Below the pieces are notes generated by a model. It was not told the origin of the DNA. It saw only the letters and a program-made list of their open reading frames with translations, and made no database searches. Position numbers and translations under genes: made by a program. From Syntrophaceae bacterium UBA4778 (GTDB lineage Bacteria > Desulfobacterota > Syntrophia > Syntrophales > UBA4778): DNA of 46,111 bases. The stretch is taken from contig DHHG01000199.1 of assembly GCA_002403175.1 (NCBI GenBank), positions 1 to 46,111 on the forward strand. The letters are read 5' to 3'. Below are positions 34,203 to 43,099 of this stretch, in pieces (the stretch's first letter is position 1; each line of letters begins with the position of its first letter).

Positions 34203-35336
34203 ATGCCTCGATGGATTGAGCATCAGAAATACCTGGTCGACTTCATGATCTCTTCACTTCTGAGGAGAAGAAGGAAGAATGCGGCCTTGATCGCAGTCTA
34301 TACGTTGATTGTCTTTCTCCCCGCTTCCGTTATTCTTTATGTCCAGGCGATCCATTCGGAAGCATCCATTGTATTGCAGAAATCACCTGAAATGATTGTT
34401 CAAAAGATAACAGCGGGCAGGCATGATCTCATACCGGCCGGGTATATCGAGCGAATCAGGAATATCCGAGGCGTTAGTCAAGTTGAGGGACGCCTCTGGG
34501 GATATTACTACGACCCGATTGTCGGAGCCAATTATACGGTGATAGCGGCTACGGATCCGGAATCAGAGGAAGGATCTATCGTCATCGGAGAGGGAGTGGC
34601 CAGAACGCGTCTGGTCCGTGCGGGAGATGATCTCGAATTTCAGAGCTATCGCGGCGAAGTTCTTCACCTGAACATACACAAGACAATTTCCTCCGATTCA
34701 GAACTGATATCTTCCGATCTGATTCTCGTATCCGAAACCGATTTCCGCCGACTCTTCGGAATGCCCGTGGGATTTTTTACCGATCTGGCCCTGAAAGTCA
34801 GAAATTCAAAAGAGCATCAGACCGTTGCGGTAAAAATAGCGCGCGCGCTTCCCGATACCCGTCAGATTCTTCGTAATGAAGTTCTGCGGACCTATGATGC
34901 CGTTTACAGTTGGCGTAGCGGCATCGTGCTCGTTATCTGCATCGGTGCGGTTCTTGCGTTTACTATTTTAGCCTGGGATAAGGCTTCAGGACTCAGTTCC
35001 GAAGAGCGGAAAGAAATCGGGATTCTAAAGGCGGTAGGTTGGGAAATCTCGGATATACTCGCGCTGAAATTCTGGGAGGGTTTTGCCGTTTCATTTCTCT
35101 CTTTTACGAGTGGCCTCGTTCTCGCCTATGTCCATGTCCGGTTCTTCTCCGCATCTCTCTTTCAACCGGTCCTGAAAGGGTGGGCAGTTCTCTATCCGGA
35201 GTTCCGAATATCGCCTACGTTGGAACCCGCTCAAATAGTGGGGCTTCTTTTTTTGACGGTCATTCCCTATACGGTCGCAACGATCATTCCGTCCTGGCGC
35301 GCAGCTACGGTTGATCCCGATTCGATTATGAGATGA
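34203..35336 (+). CDS. ABC transporter permease, FtsX/MacB/LolCE type
   Basis: The 377-residue protein has the MacB/FtsX-like topology: one N-terminal helix (about 29-48), a large extracytoplasmic domain of about 190 residues, then three helices (about 240, 290 and 345). The cytoplasmic coupling region LSSEERKEIGILKAVGWEIS is diagnostic of this superfamily. Such permeases do not carry small molecules through a channel; they work by moving the periplasmic domain (lipoprotein release, peptide or toxin export, signalling). The ATG at 34203 follows GGGAG. The gene is 13 nt upstream of its ATPase. Substrate unknown; the NosL neighbour suggests copper or cuproprotein handling. Confidence 0.88.
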   Translation: MPRWIEHQKYLVDFMISSLLRRRRKNAALIAVYTLIVFLPASVILYVQAIHSEASIVLQKSPEMIVQKITAGRHDLIPAGYIERIRNIRGVSQVEGRLWGYYYDPIVGANYTVIAATDPESEEGSIVIGEGVARTRLVRAGDDLEFQSYRGEVLHLNIHKTISSDSELISSDLILVSETDFRRLFGMPVGFFTDLALKVRNSKEHQTVAVKIARALPDTRQILRNEVLRTYDAVYSWRSGIVLVICIGAVLAFTILAWDKASGLSSEERKEIGILKAVGWEISDILALKFWEGFAVSFLSFTSGLVLAYVHVRFFSASLFQPVLKGWAVLYPEFRISPTLEPAQIVGLLFLTVIPYTVATIIPSWRAATVDPDSIMR

Positions 35337-35349
35337 ACAGAGGAATATA

Positions 35350-36060
35350 ATGATCGAGCTCGAAGGAATCAGAAAAGTATTCAATGAGGGCAGGCCAAAC
35401 GAATTCGTAGCTATCGACCGTGTCCATCTGAACATAGAGACCGGCAAGATTACGGTTTTAAAAGGTCCGAGCGGTTCCGGGAAAACAACGCTCTTGAGCA
35501 TAATCGGCTGCATGTCCAGACCCACAGCAGGAAGGATTCGGTTGGATGGAAAAGAAATCACCAGCCTTCCGGAACGCTTTCTCACCGAAATCAGACGGAA
35601 TACATTCGGCTTCATATTTCAGAAACTCAACCTGATCCGAGAGATCACAGCTCTGGAAAATATTCTGGTTGCCGCGTATCCGGCAGGCACAAAATATCGG
35701 GAACTCAGGAGACGGGCACAGGATCTGCTTTCGTTTCTCGACCTATCCTCTAAAGCTAACTTCAAAACCGAATGGCTGTCCGGAGGAGAGGCTCAGCGGG
35801 TTTGCATTGCGCGCGCACTGATCAACCAGCCCAAAATCATTATCGCAGATGAACCTACAGCTCACCTGGATTCCAAACTATCCTGTGAATTCATGGAAAT
35901 GACCTTGCGGCTAAAATCGGAAGGGAAGACCATTCTGATATCCAGCCATGATCCAGTCGTTTTTGATTCGGGAGCAGTGGACCGAATCGTCCAACTCAGG
36001 GATGGAAGACTGATCGAAGATGATAATCCAGATAGAATTCCCCTTTTTCAAATTTCGTAA
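35350..36060 (+). CDS. ABC transporter ATPase, LolD/MacB type
   Basis: The 236-residue nucleotide-binding subunit powers the permease upstream. It has Walker A GPSGSGKT (39-46), Q-loop Gln91, the signature LSGGEAQR (143-150), Walker B with D167-E168 (IIIADEPTAHLD) and the switch His200 (SSHDP). The LolD/MacB subfamily is supported by the pairing with an FtsX-type permease and the sequence after Walker A (LLSIIGCMSRPTAG). The ATG at 35350 follows AGAGGA. It ends 101 nt before the next gene. Confidence 0.95.
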   Translation: MIELEGIRKVFNEGRPNEFVAIDRVHLNIETGKITVLKGPSGSGKTTLLSIIGCMSRPTAGRIRLDGKEITSLPERFLTEIRRNTFGFIFQKLNLIREITALENILVAAYPAGTKYRELRRRAQDLLSFLDLSSKANFKTEWLSGGEAQRVCIARALINQPKIIIADEPTAHLDSKLSCEFMEMTLRLKSEGKTILISSHDPVVFDSGAVDRIVQLRDGRLIEDDNPDRIPLFQIS

Positions 36061-36161
36061 GGAAATTTCTTTGATGGGCTGCAAGCTATTGAACAAAATC
36101 GAGGATGTGAGCGCGCTTCAGGAGATTTCTTTGTGATCCAATATAAATCTGGACCGATCGC

Positions 36162-37157
36162 ATGACCTTTCATCCATCTATCGTCTCCTTGCAAATTGTG
36201 TCTTTTTTGATCACAGGGATGGTTCTATTCTGTTCCTTTCAAGCACTCACAATTATCAGAAAATGGGATATCTCCAGCGGAAGCGAACTCCAGCTCAAAC
36301 TTGAGCGGAGGACATATTTAATTTCCTCCCTGATTGCATTGATTCTGGTATTTCAGCTCGCCTCCCTTTTTTCCTATATCTGCACGGCGGATCATCTCCA
36401 TCCATTCTTTGTCGGAGCGATGTGCGCAGCGGGAACCCTGAATGCAAATGCCTTCGGATATCCCACTCTGATACTGAAATTCACAACCTCTTTTCTAGCC
36501 GCTATCTGGCTCATTCTCAATTACGCCGATAACCGTGCCTATGATTATCCCCTGACTCGGATCAAGTATGCTTTTCTCCTCTCTATCGCTCCGTTCATCT
36601 TGTTGGAGGGGGCCCTCCAGTCAGCATTCTTTTCTCATTTAAAACCGGAAATCATTACATCCTGCTGCGGCAGTATCTTTGGTTCCAACCTGAGTCCGGT
36701 TGAACATGGTATAACGATTCCCACGGTTTCTCCCCTGTTCGTGTGCTTTTCCACGGCACTGGCTGTTTCCATCGGATCGGGAGTTTTCTTTCTCAGGAAT
36801 AACAAAGGAGCCTGCCTGTTCACCTTTGCGAACATCGTTTATTTTCTTTTGTCGATATTTGTTCTCATTTTTATCCTGTCTATTTACATGTATGAATTAC
36901 CGACCCATCATTGCCCTTTTTGCATTTTACAGAAGGACTATTTCTATTCCGGCTATTTCCTGTATTCAGCCATTCTTACCGGCGGAATTGCGGGCATCGG
37001 AGTTGGAATCTTGTCACCATTCAAAAAGAAAACAAGTCTGGCTGCGATCATTCCTTCGATCCAGAAAAAAATGACAACTGCATCTCTTACCGCCTCTCTT
37101 GGCTATTATGCCTGTGCGGTTTACATAATGACCACATCCAATCTGATTCTTGATTGA
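36162..37157 (+). CDS. Eight-helix membrane protein with cysteine motifs
   Basis: I do not recognise a characterised family. The 331-residue protein has about eight membrane helices. Loops or helix ends hold notable cysteines: C74 (SYICTADHLH), C88 (GAMCAAGTLNANAFGYPTL), C168-C169 (ITSCCGSIFG) and a CxxC pair C251-C254 in THHCPFCILQKDYFY. The CPFC pair next to a membrane helix resembles thiol-redox membrane proteins such as DsbB or VKOR, or a Cu(I) site; neither can be decided here. The ATG at 36162 has a poor ribosome-binding site. It lies between the NosL/ABC genes and gspG on the same strand. Confidence 0.7.
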   Translation: MTFHPSIVSLQIVSFLITGMVLFCSFQALTIIRKWDISSGSELQLKLERRTYLISSLIALILVFQLASLFSYICTADHLHPFFVGAMCAAGTLNANAFGYPTLILKFTTSFLAAIWLILNYADNRAYDYPLTRIKYAFLLSIAPFILLEGALQSAFFSHLKPEIITSCCGSIFGSNLSPVEHGITIPTVSPLFVCFSTALAVSIGSGVFFLRNNKGACLFTFANIVYFLLSIFVLIFILSIYMYELPTHHCPFCILQKDYFYSGYFLYSAILTGGIAGIGVGILSPFKKKTSLAAIIPSIQKKMTTASLTASLGYYACAVYIMTTSNLILD

Positions 37158-37293
37158 GTCCTAAATATCATCCTATCCCTTAATCCCGATCAGGTATTTA
37201 TACACATGAAATCAGGGATAACCGGATGGCAGCATTAATTGATCTATACTACAAGTAAAAAGCTTGCAGCTCGGCGAAAAATAGGAGGGTGAA

Positions 37294-37716
37294 ATGCGTT
37301 CTAAGCCGATGAAATCGGACCGCGGCTTCACATTAATAGAACTTCTCATCGTAATTTCGATTATTGCGCTCCTTGCAGCCCTGGTCGGCCCGAGATTGTT
37401 TCCGAAACTGGGTAAAGGGAAACAGGCTGCAGCCAGAACCCAAATAGAACTGATCGGCCAGGCTCTTGATCACTTCAGAATGGACGTGGGGAGATACCCA
37501 TTAACTCAGGAGGGCCTGCAGGTTCTGATGACCAACCCGGGACTGGAAAGTTGGGAGGGTCCCTACCTTAAGAAGAATGTTCCCAACGACCCCTGGGCAA
37601 GACCTTATATTTATCAATGCCCTGGTGTTCACGGTGAATACGATCTTATCTGCTACGGAAGAGATGGATCTCCCGGCGGGGATTCCGAAGACAAAGATAT
37701 CGTGAGTTGGGAATGA
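37294..37716 (+). CDS. gspG: Major pseudopilin GspG
   Basis: GspG is the main subunit of the T2SS pseudopilus. The 140-residue protein has a ten-residue positive leader ending DRG, the cleavage site G|FTLIELLIVISIIALLAAL with Glu at +5, and the GspG core (AARTQIELIGQALDHFRMD, GRYPLTQEGLQVLM, DPWARPYIYQ). It ends in the calcium-binding loop (GRDGSPGGDSEDKDI). Two cysteines, C109 and C120, sit in the C-terminal domain where well-known GspG proteins usually have none. The ATG at 37294 has a very good site (AGGAGGG). It lies apart from gspE-C but adjacent to gspD, completing the system. Confidence 0.96.
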   Translation: MRSKPMKSDRGFTLIELLIVISIIALLAALVGPRLFPKLGKGKQAAARTQIELIGQALDHFRMDVGRYPLTQEGLQVLMTNPGLESWEGPYLKKNVPNDPWARPYIYQCPGVHGEYDLICYGRDGSPGGDSEDKDIVSWE

Positions 37717-37730
37717 ACTTCGGCCTGAAC

Positions 37731-37760
37731 AAAAAGCCCCCTTCTCTTTTTTGGGTTTTT
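37731..37760 (+). terminator. Possible attenuator hairpin between gspG and gspD
   Basis: AAAAAGCCC (37731-37739) can pair with GGGTTTTT (37753-37760) with one bulged base. The run of T at the end makes it terminator-like. If functional it would lower gspD relative to gspG, which matches the needed protein ratio. The stem is short and the loop long, so confidence is low. Confidence 0.3.
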
Positions 37761-37785
37761 ATCTCAAGATCTCACGGAGAACCCT

Positions 37786-39687
37786 TTGTTGAATCGATTC
37801 CATTTCCGGATAGGCTGTTTCATTCTTATTTTGGGTATACTGATATTCGCTGAGATACATGCAGCGGAACCGTCCCCCCTACTCCAAAATGAGTTACCCG
37901 CAACAGGACTCCGAGCCGAAGTTGCAGCCTGCCCAGCTATCCCCGCGAAAGTCGGACAAGTCACTCTCAATTTCGATGATGCAGACGTGTTCTCTGTCAT
38001 ACAGTCCATCTTTGGAGATATCCTTAAGGTAAACTACATTATCGATCCCCGCGTGAAAGGGCGCGTTAACTTCCGATCTGTCGCACCCGTTGCGGGAGAG
38101 CATATCCTCCCCATCATGGAAGTAATTTTAAGATTGAACGGGATCGGCATTGTCGAGGACGGCGGATTGTATCGTATCGTTCCTATCGGCGATCTATCTA
38201 AAGAGCCTTCGCCCGTCCATTTCGGCAGGAAGGCGGAAACAATTCCCGTTGCAGGCAAAGCGATCTGCCAGGTCATCCCGATTCAGCACCTGCAATCATC
38301 AGACCTCATTAAAATGCTGTCCCCTTTCTTCTCGGCCAATGCCGTCGTAGTCGATGTTCCGAAGGGAAACCAGATCATCCTTGTTGATACGGATGCAAGC
38401 GTTAAGCGCATTGTCCAGTTGGTTGAAATCTTCGACAGTGAAAAGCTCAGGAAGAGAGCGGAGGTCTTTGTTTTTCCCATCCAGAACGGAAATGCCAGAG
38501 ATGTTGCCGTGCTGCTGCAGCAGATATTCTTGGGAGCAAAGCCTCCGGTGGTGACCTACCCTTCACCACCCATCACAACTCCACAGCTATCAAAACAATC
38601 ATCTGCATCTTTACCCACTCCCGCATCTACCATTACACCGACAACAGCATCTCCGTCCACATCCACATCTGCCGTTTCTACAGTAATTCCAACCGCTACT
38701 CAGGGTTCCTCGGATTCTCTGCTTGCTGAGGGAACCAAGATTTTTCCCGATGAGGTGGCCAATACTATTATTGTCCTGGCCACCCCTGAGGATTACGCCA
38801 TCGTGAAAGATACCATTCAGAAAATTGATATGATTCCGCGTCAGGTTGTAATTGAAGCTGTAATCGCCCAGGTCTCTCTGACAGACAATTTGAGCCTTGG
38901 AATTGCCTGGTCTTTAAGGGCGAATGTTTTCAATCTCGACACCAAGATTCGTTTGAACCCCTCATCCTTGAATGCGGACCCGTCCATTCCGACCGGATCG
39001 GGACTTACAATCCTCGGAGTTGACTCGTCCGGTTCCGTTCGAGCTTTGATAACCGCGCTTGCGACGGAATCGAAAGCGAAGCTTCTGGCAACCCCACACA
39101 TCCTGGTATCCGATAACCGTGAAGCTCGCATCCAGGTCGGCCAGCAGGTTCCGCTCATGACAGCTGAAACCTATGCGACTCCGGGCGTTGCTCCGCAAAG
39201 AATCATTCAATACCGGGATATCGGAATCATTCTCAGAGTCAAACCCCGAGTCAATGCAGGCGGGCTCGTAAATCTTGAAATGAACCAGGAGGTTTCGACA
39301 TTTTCGACGATAGTGCTTTTCGATAACGAAAGACAGATCATTCTTAATAAAACGGAAGCGACCACGAATTTTGTCGTGCAGGACGGCCATACCATCATCA
39401 TTGGCGGATTAATCCGTGAGGACAACAGCAACTCCCATTCAGGAATCCCTTTCCTCAGCAAGATTCCGATTATCGGATGGCTGTTCGGGGATACAAACAG
39501 GGACAAAACGAGAACGGAAATAATTATCCTTTTAACCCCCAAGGTCATCCGAGATCAAAAGGGCGCAACAGCACTCACATCGGAATACATTGAAAATATG
39601 ACCAATAAGAGTAAAGGCGGGATTAAAAAGGAAGAATTGATGTTCCGGAATACGAATCCGGCTTCAGGTGAAATCAAAAAGCCTTAA
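37786..39687 (+). CDS. gspD: Type II secretion secretin GspD
   Basis: GspD forms the outer-membrane gate of the T2SS. The 633-residue protein has a signal peptide (about residues 1-26) and an N0 domain (about 57-125: VTLNFDDADVFSVIQSIFGD). N-domain repeats follow (VIPIQHLQSSDLIKMLSPFF, VFPIQNGNARDVAVLLQQIF), interrupted at about 251-308 by a Pro/Ser/Thr-rich insert (TPASTITPTTASPSTSTSA). The secretin core contains VIEAVIAQVSL, VGQQVPLM and the end signature IPIIGWLFGDTNRDKTRTE. No pilotin-binding S-domain is obvious. The start is a TTG at 37786 with GGAG upstream, a rare start that could also keep expression modest. It follows gspG by 69 nt. Confidence 0.96.
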   Translation: MLNRFHFRIGCFILILGILIFAEIHAAEPSPLLQNELPATGLRAEVAACPAIPAKVGQVTLNFDDADVFSVIQSIFGDILKVNYIIDPRVKGRVNFRSVAPVAGEHILPIMEVILRLNGIGIVEDGGLYRIVPIGDLSKEPSPVHFGRKAETIPVAGKAICQVIPIQHLQSSDLIKMLSPFFSANAVVVDVPKGNQIILVDTDASVKRIVQLVEIFDSEKLRKRAEVFVFPIQNGNARDVAVLLQQIFLGAKPPVVTYPSPPITTPQLSKQSSASLPTPASTITPTTASPSTSTSAVSTVIPTATQGSSDSLLAEGTKIFPDEVANTIIVLATPEDYAIVKDTIQKIDMIPRQVVIEAVIAQVSLTDNLSLGIAWSLRANVFNLDTKIRLNPSSLNADPSIPTGSGLTILGVDSSGSVRALITALATESKAKLLATPHILVSDNREARIQVGQQVPLMTAETYATPGVAPQRIIQYRDIGIILRVKPRVNAGGLVNLEMNQEVSTFSTIVLFDNERQIILNKTEATTNFVVQDGHTIIIGGLIREDNSNSHSGIPFLSKIPIIGWLFGDTNRDKTRTEIIILLTPKVIRDQKGATALTSEYIENMTNKSKGGIKKEELMFRNTNPASGEIKKP

Positions 39688-39913
39688 ATATGAGTTGGCT
39701 TCCCTCCCAGCGAATTTCTTCAGGGCGTCCGAAGTCTTACACTTCAAGGTTTTCTCGCCATCGTCACGATCTCACTTTTTATGGATAAGCACCACTGGAT
39801 ATTAAAAGCTCAAATTCCGTGACCGGACGTTAAGGCATCAGGCCTGACGGGGAAAAAACGGAAATCAGGAGCTAACAGCAATCAGGCTAGATCCGTACGG
39901 CCCCAAATCCCGA

Positions 39914-41986
39914 TTACGCTTCAGTCACCAGCTTCGAAAAATCAGCGATCCGGTAGAAAAGAGTCGATATCTCTTTCAGCATCGACAATCGGTTCTGGCG
40001 AACCTTTTCATCCTCAGCCATGACCAGAACCGATTCGAAGAAGGTGTCGACAGGCCTGCGGAGACGGGCGATCTCTTCTAATGCGCGTTTGAACTCTCTT
40101 TTCCCGATTAGATCGACAGCTTTATCCCTGACCTCTAGAAAAGCCTCGTACATTTCCTTCTCTGCATCCGTTTCGAACAGCGCCGATGAAACCTGTCCAC
40201 CTTCGAAGTTTTTGATGATGTTGCAGACCCGTTTGAAAGCAATGGTCAGGGGCTCAAAATCAGGATGCTTGCGGAAATCCTCCATGGCCGCTATTTTCGC
40301 CAGACAAATACCGAATTCCGAAATGCCGCGGGCAAGAACCGCATCCACTACATCATACGGATGCCCCTGTGAAATGAGTCTGTTTTCGAATCTGCCCCTA
40401 AAAAATTCAAGGATATCGGCCAGCGCCTCGGTGCGGGGCCTTCTCAGTCTGCTTTCGAGAATACCCAGGCTCTCATCGATCAACTCGGAAAGCTCCATGG
40501 GGTAGTTCTTATCGAGCAGTATGTTGATGATCCCGAGGGCCTGCCTGCGTAAGGCGTAAGGGTCGGCAGTTCCCGTCGGCGGTTGATTGATTCCGAAGAA
40601 GCCGGCTATCGTATCCATCTTGTCGGCAATGCTGACGATGGCCCCGATATCGGTTTCCGGCAGACTTCCTCCTGCAGATGTCGGAAGATAGTGTTCGTAA
40701 ATGGCCCTGGCCACATCCGGCTTCTCTCCGGCAATCAGGGCGTATTCACGGCCCATGATGCCCTGCAGGCTTGGAAATTCATAAACCATCTGGGTTTCCA
40801 GATCTGCCTTGGCAAGCAACGCAGCCCTGGCTACATCGGATTTCAAATCCGGATTTACTCTATCCGCAATCCAGCCTGCGAGTTGCTGAAAGCGCATGAC
40901 CTTATCTTCGGAGGTGCCGAGCAGGGAATGGAAAACAACCTTTTTCAGCTTCTTGAAATGCTCGTCCAGAGGGACCTTCTGGTCTTCCTGGAAGAAGAAT
41001 CGCGCATCGGCCAGTCTGGCACGAATTACTTTCTCGTTGCCGCGCATAACTACCGCCGGGTCCCGGGCAAGTGTATTGTTAATGGTTACGAAATTCGGAA
41101 GCAGATTCCCTTTTTCATCCGTAACCGGAAAATATTTCTGATGCTCCACCATCGTGGTGATCAGGATATCTTTCGGCAGATTCAGATATTCACGATCGAA
41201 ACTCCCGCAAACGGCCGTCGGATACTCCACAAGATAGGTAACTTCTTCCAGCAATTCATCCAAGATGAGCGGTTTTCCGGAAACGGTCAGGGCCGCTTTT
41301 TTCGCATATTCAATAATTATTTTTTTTCGTTCATCCTGATTGATGACGACGTAATTTTCCCGCATCTTCAGCAGATAATCTTTCACATCCTTGATCAGGA
41401 AGAAGTCGGGACTCATGAAGCGATGTCCCCATGATTTGCGCCCGCTTTCCATGTTTTCAAGGCGGATATTCAGTACCTCTCCACCGAAAAGAGCGAGAAG
41501 CCAGTGGATCGGTCTGGCAAAACGCATATTCAGATCCATCCATCGCATGGACTTTTTGAACGGAATGCTTAGAATGAACCTGGAAAGGAGATCGGGAAGA
41601 ATGGCAGCGGTCTGTTCCCCCGCTATTTTCTTTTTCGAACAGATGTATTCCCCTTTTTCCGTGGCGATGATCTCGATTTCAGAAAAATCAATCCCCTGCC
41701 CCTTGGCAAATCCGAGTGCCGCTTTGGTCGGGTTTCCGTCCTGGTCAAAAGAGACCCGTTTGGCAGGCCCGATCTTTTCAATGATCTGATCTTCCTGCTT
41801 CTCTGCAACTCCATCCACAATCAGCACAAGGCGCCGCGGCGTTGCCATGGTTCTGATTTCTCCGTGAGCTATCCGATTGGCGGCAAATTCTTTCCCGATA
41901 AGTGCTTCCATATCCGTGAGTGCTTTCGGGAAAAATTCAGCCGGAATCTCCTCCGTTCCTATTTCAAGCAAAAGTTCTTTAGCCAT
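39914..41986 (-). CDS. glyS: Glycyl-tRNA synthetase beta subunit
   Basis: GlyS is the large subunit of the alpha2-beta2 glycyl-tRNA synthetase and mainly binds the tRNA. The 690-residue protein has the typical start (LLLEIGTEEIPAEFFPKA). It also shows GHRFMSPDFF, VEYPTAVCGSFD, LTTMVEHQKYF-like and DADEFF-region motifs, ending with the HD-like and anticodon-binding parts. The ATG at 41986 follows CGGAG. It is 44 nt downstream of glyQ in the same direction. Length and order match the bacterial heterotetrameric form. Confidence 0.97.
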   Translation of the reverse strand: MAKELLLEIGTEEIPAEFFPKALTDMEALIGKEFAANRIAHGEIRTMATPRRLVLIVDGVAEKQEDQIIEKIGPAKRVSFDQDGNPTKAALGFAKGQGIDFSEIEIIATEKGEYICSKKKIAGEQTAAILPDLLSRFILSIPFKKSMRWMDLNMRFARPIHWLLALFGGEVLNIRLENMESGRKSWGHRFMSPDFFLIKDVKDYLLKMRENYVVINQDERKKIIIEYAKKAALTVSGKPLILDELLEEVTYLVEYPTAVCGSFDREYLNLPKDILITTMVEHQKYFPVTDEKGNLLPNFVTINNTLARDPAVVMRGNEKVIRARLADARFFFQEDQKVPLDEHFKKLKKVVFHSLLGTSEDKVMRFQQLAGWIADRVNPDLKSDVARAALLAKADLETQMVYEFPSLQGIMGREYALIAGEKPDVARAIYEHYLPTSAGGSLPETDIGAIVSIADKMDTIAGFFGINQPPTGTADPYALRRQALGIINILLDKNYPMELSELIDESLGILESRLRRPRTEALADILEFFRGRFENRLISQGHPYDVVDAVLARGISEFGICLAKIAAMEDFRKHPDFEPLTIAFKRVCNIIKNFEGGQVSSALFETDAEKEMYEAFLEVRDKAVDLIGKREFKRALEEIARLRRPVDTFFESVLVMAEDEKVRQNRLSMLKEISTLFYRIADFSKLVTEA

Positions 41987-42030
41987 TCGATCTCCGTTGA
42001 TATGTAACCATGATGTTCTTTATCGATATC

Positions 42031-42909
42031 TTATTTGCTCCACTTGCCCAGGAGCGGAAATCCCATTTTCTCCCGCTGTCGGAGGTAGCCTTCCGCGCTA
42101 ATCCTAGCCAGGTTACGGACCCTCGCAATATAGTTCGTCCGTTCCGCGACGCTGATCGCTCCCCGGGCATCCAGAAGGTTGAAACAATGGGAGCATTTCA
42201 AACAATAATCATAGGCGGGAAGGACCAGATCCTTTTCGGCAATACGGATAGCCTCCGCTTCGTACATATTGAAGAATTGCCGAAGCATGTCAATATCGGC
42301 GTATTCAAAATTATAAGTGGAGAATTCCACTTCGCTTCGGTGATGGACATCTCCATATTTGATTCCTGAACCCCACTCGAGCTGATAGACGTTATCGATC
42401 TGCTGGAGGTACATGGCGATTCGCTCAATTCCGTAAGTGATCTCGACGCAAACGGGATTGAGGTCTATTCCGCCGACCTGCTGAAAATAAGTGAACTGGG
42501 TAATTTCCATGCCGTCCAGCCAAACTTCCCATCCGAGACCCCAGGCTCCCAGCGTAGGAGATTCCCAATCGTCTTTTACAAACCGGATGTCGTGCTCCAG
42601 GGGATCAATCCCGAAGCTGCGCAGGGAGTCCAGATAAAGGTCCTGTATGTTGAGCGGCGAAGGTTTCATGATGACCTGATACTGATAATAGTGCTGAAGT
42701 CGGTTCGGGTTTTCACCGTACCTGCCGTCTGTCGGCCGCCTCGAAGGCTCTACATAAGCCACATTCCAGGGCTCCGGCCCCAGCGATCTCAGAAAGGTGG
42801 CGGGATTGAATGTACCGGCTCCTACTTCGATATCGTACGGCTGCTGAATAATGCACCCCTGCTTCACCCAGTAACTTTGCAATGCCAAAATCAATTCCTG
42901 AAAGGTCAC
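42031..42909 (-). CDS. glyQ: Glycyl-tRNA synthetase alpha subunit
   Basis: GlyQ carries the class II catalytic core that activates glycine. The 292-residue protein starts [20 protein letters not shown], the family hallmark. It contains [37 protein letters not shown] and [20 protein letters not shown]. The start is GTG at 42909, preceded by GGAGG five bases upstream; the overlapping ATG is out of frame. It is the gene before glyS and probably in one operon with recO and the pyrimidine genes upstream, though a gap of 190 nt separates it from recO. Confidence 0.97.
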   Translation of the reverse strand: MTFQELILALQSYWVKQGCIIQQPYDIEVGAGTFNPATFLRSLGPEPWNVAYVEPSRRPTDGRYGENPNRLQHYYQYQVIMKPSPLNIQDLYLDSLRSFGIDPLEHDIRFVKDDWESPTLGAWGLGWEVWLDGMEITQFTYFQQVGGIDLNPVCVEITYGIERIAMYLQQIDNVYQLEWGSGIKYGDVHHRSEVEFSTYNFEYADIDMLRQFFNMYEAEAIRIAEKDLVLPAYDYCLKCSHCFNLLDARGAISVAERTNYIARVRNLARISAEGYLRQREKMGFPLLGKWSK

Positions 42910-43099
42910 ATGTACCTCCTCGTTCCAGACTTAAATCTATTAAAAAACAGAAGCCTTCTCTAAGCTGAGAGCGCTCCTTTCCTTATTGAAAAACAGCAAG
43001 GCGTGAATAACACTTATGAAAATAGGGTGTCAAGCAAAAACAATCCGGAACTCCCAAATGTGAAAGGCGGAAGAGAACAGGAATCGGGGATCACCATGC

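Noticed and set aside
40583..41434. Open frame (283 codons) antisense to glyS
   Set aside because: It is fully covered by a typical glyS and shows no domain or start signal.
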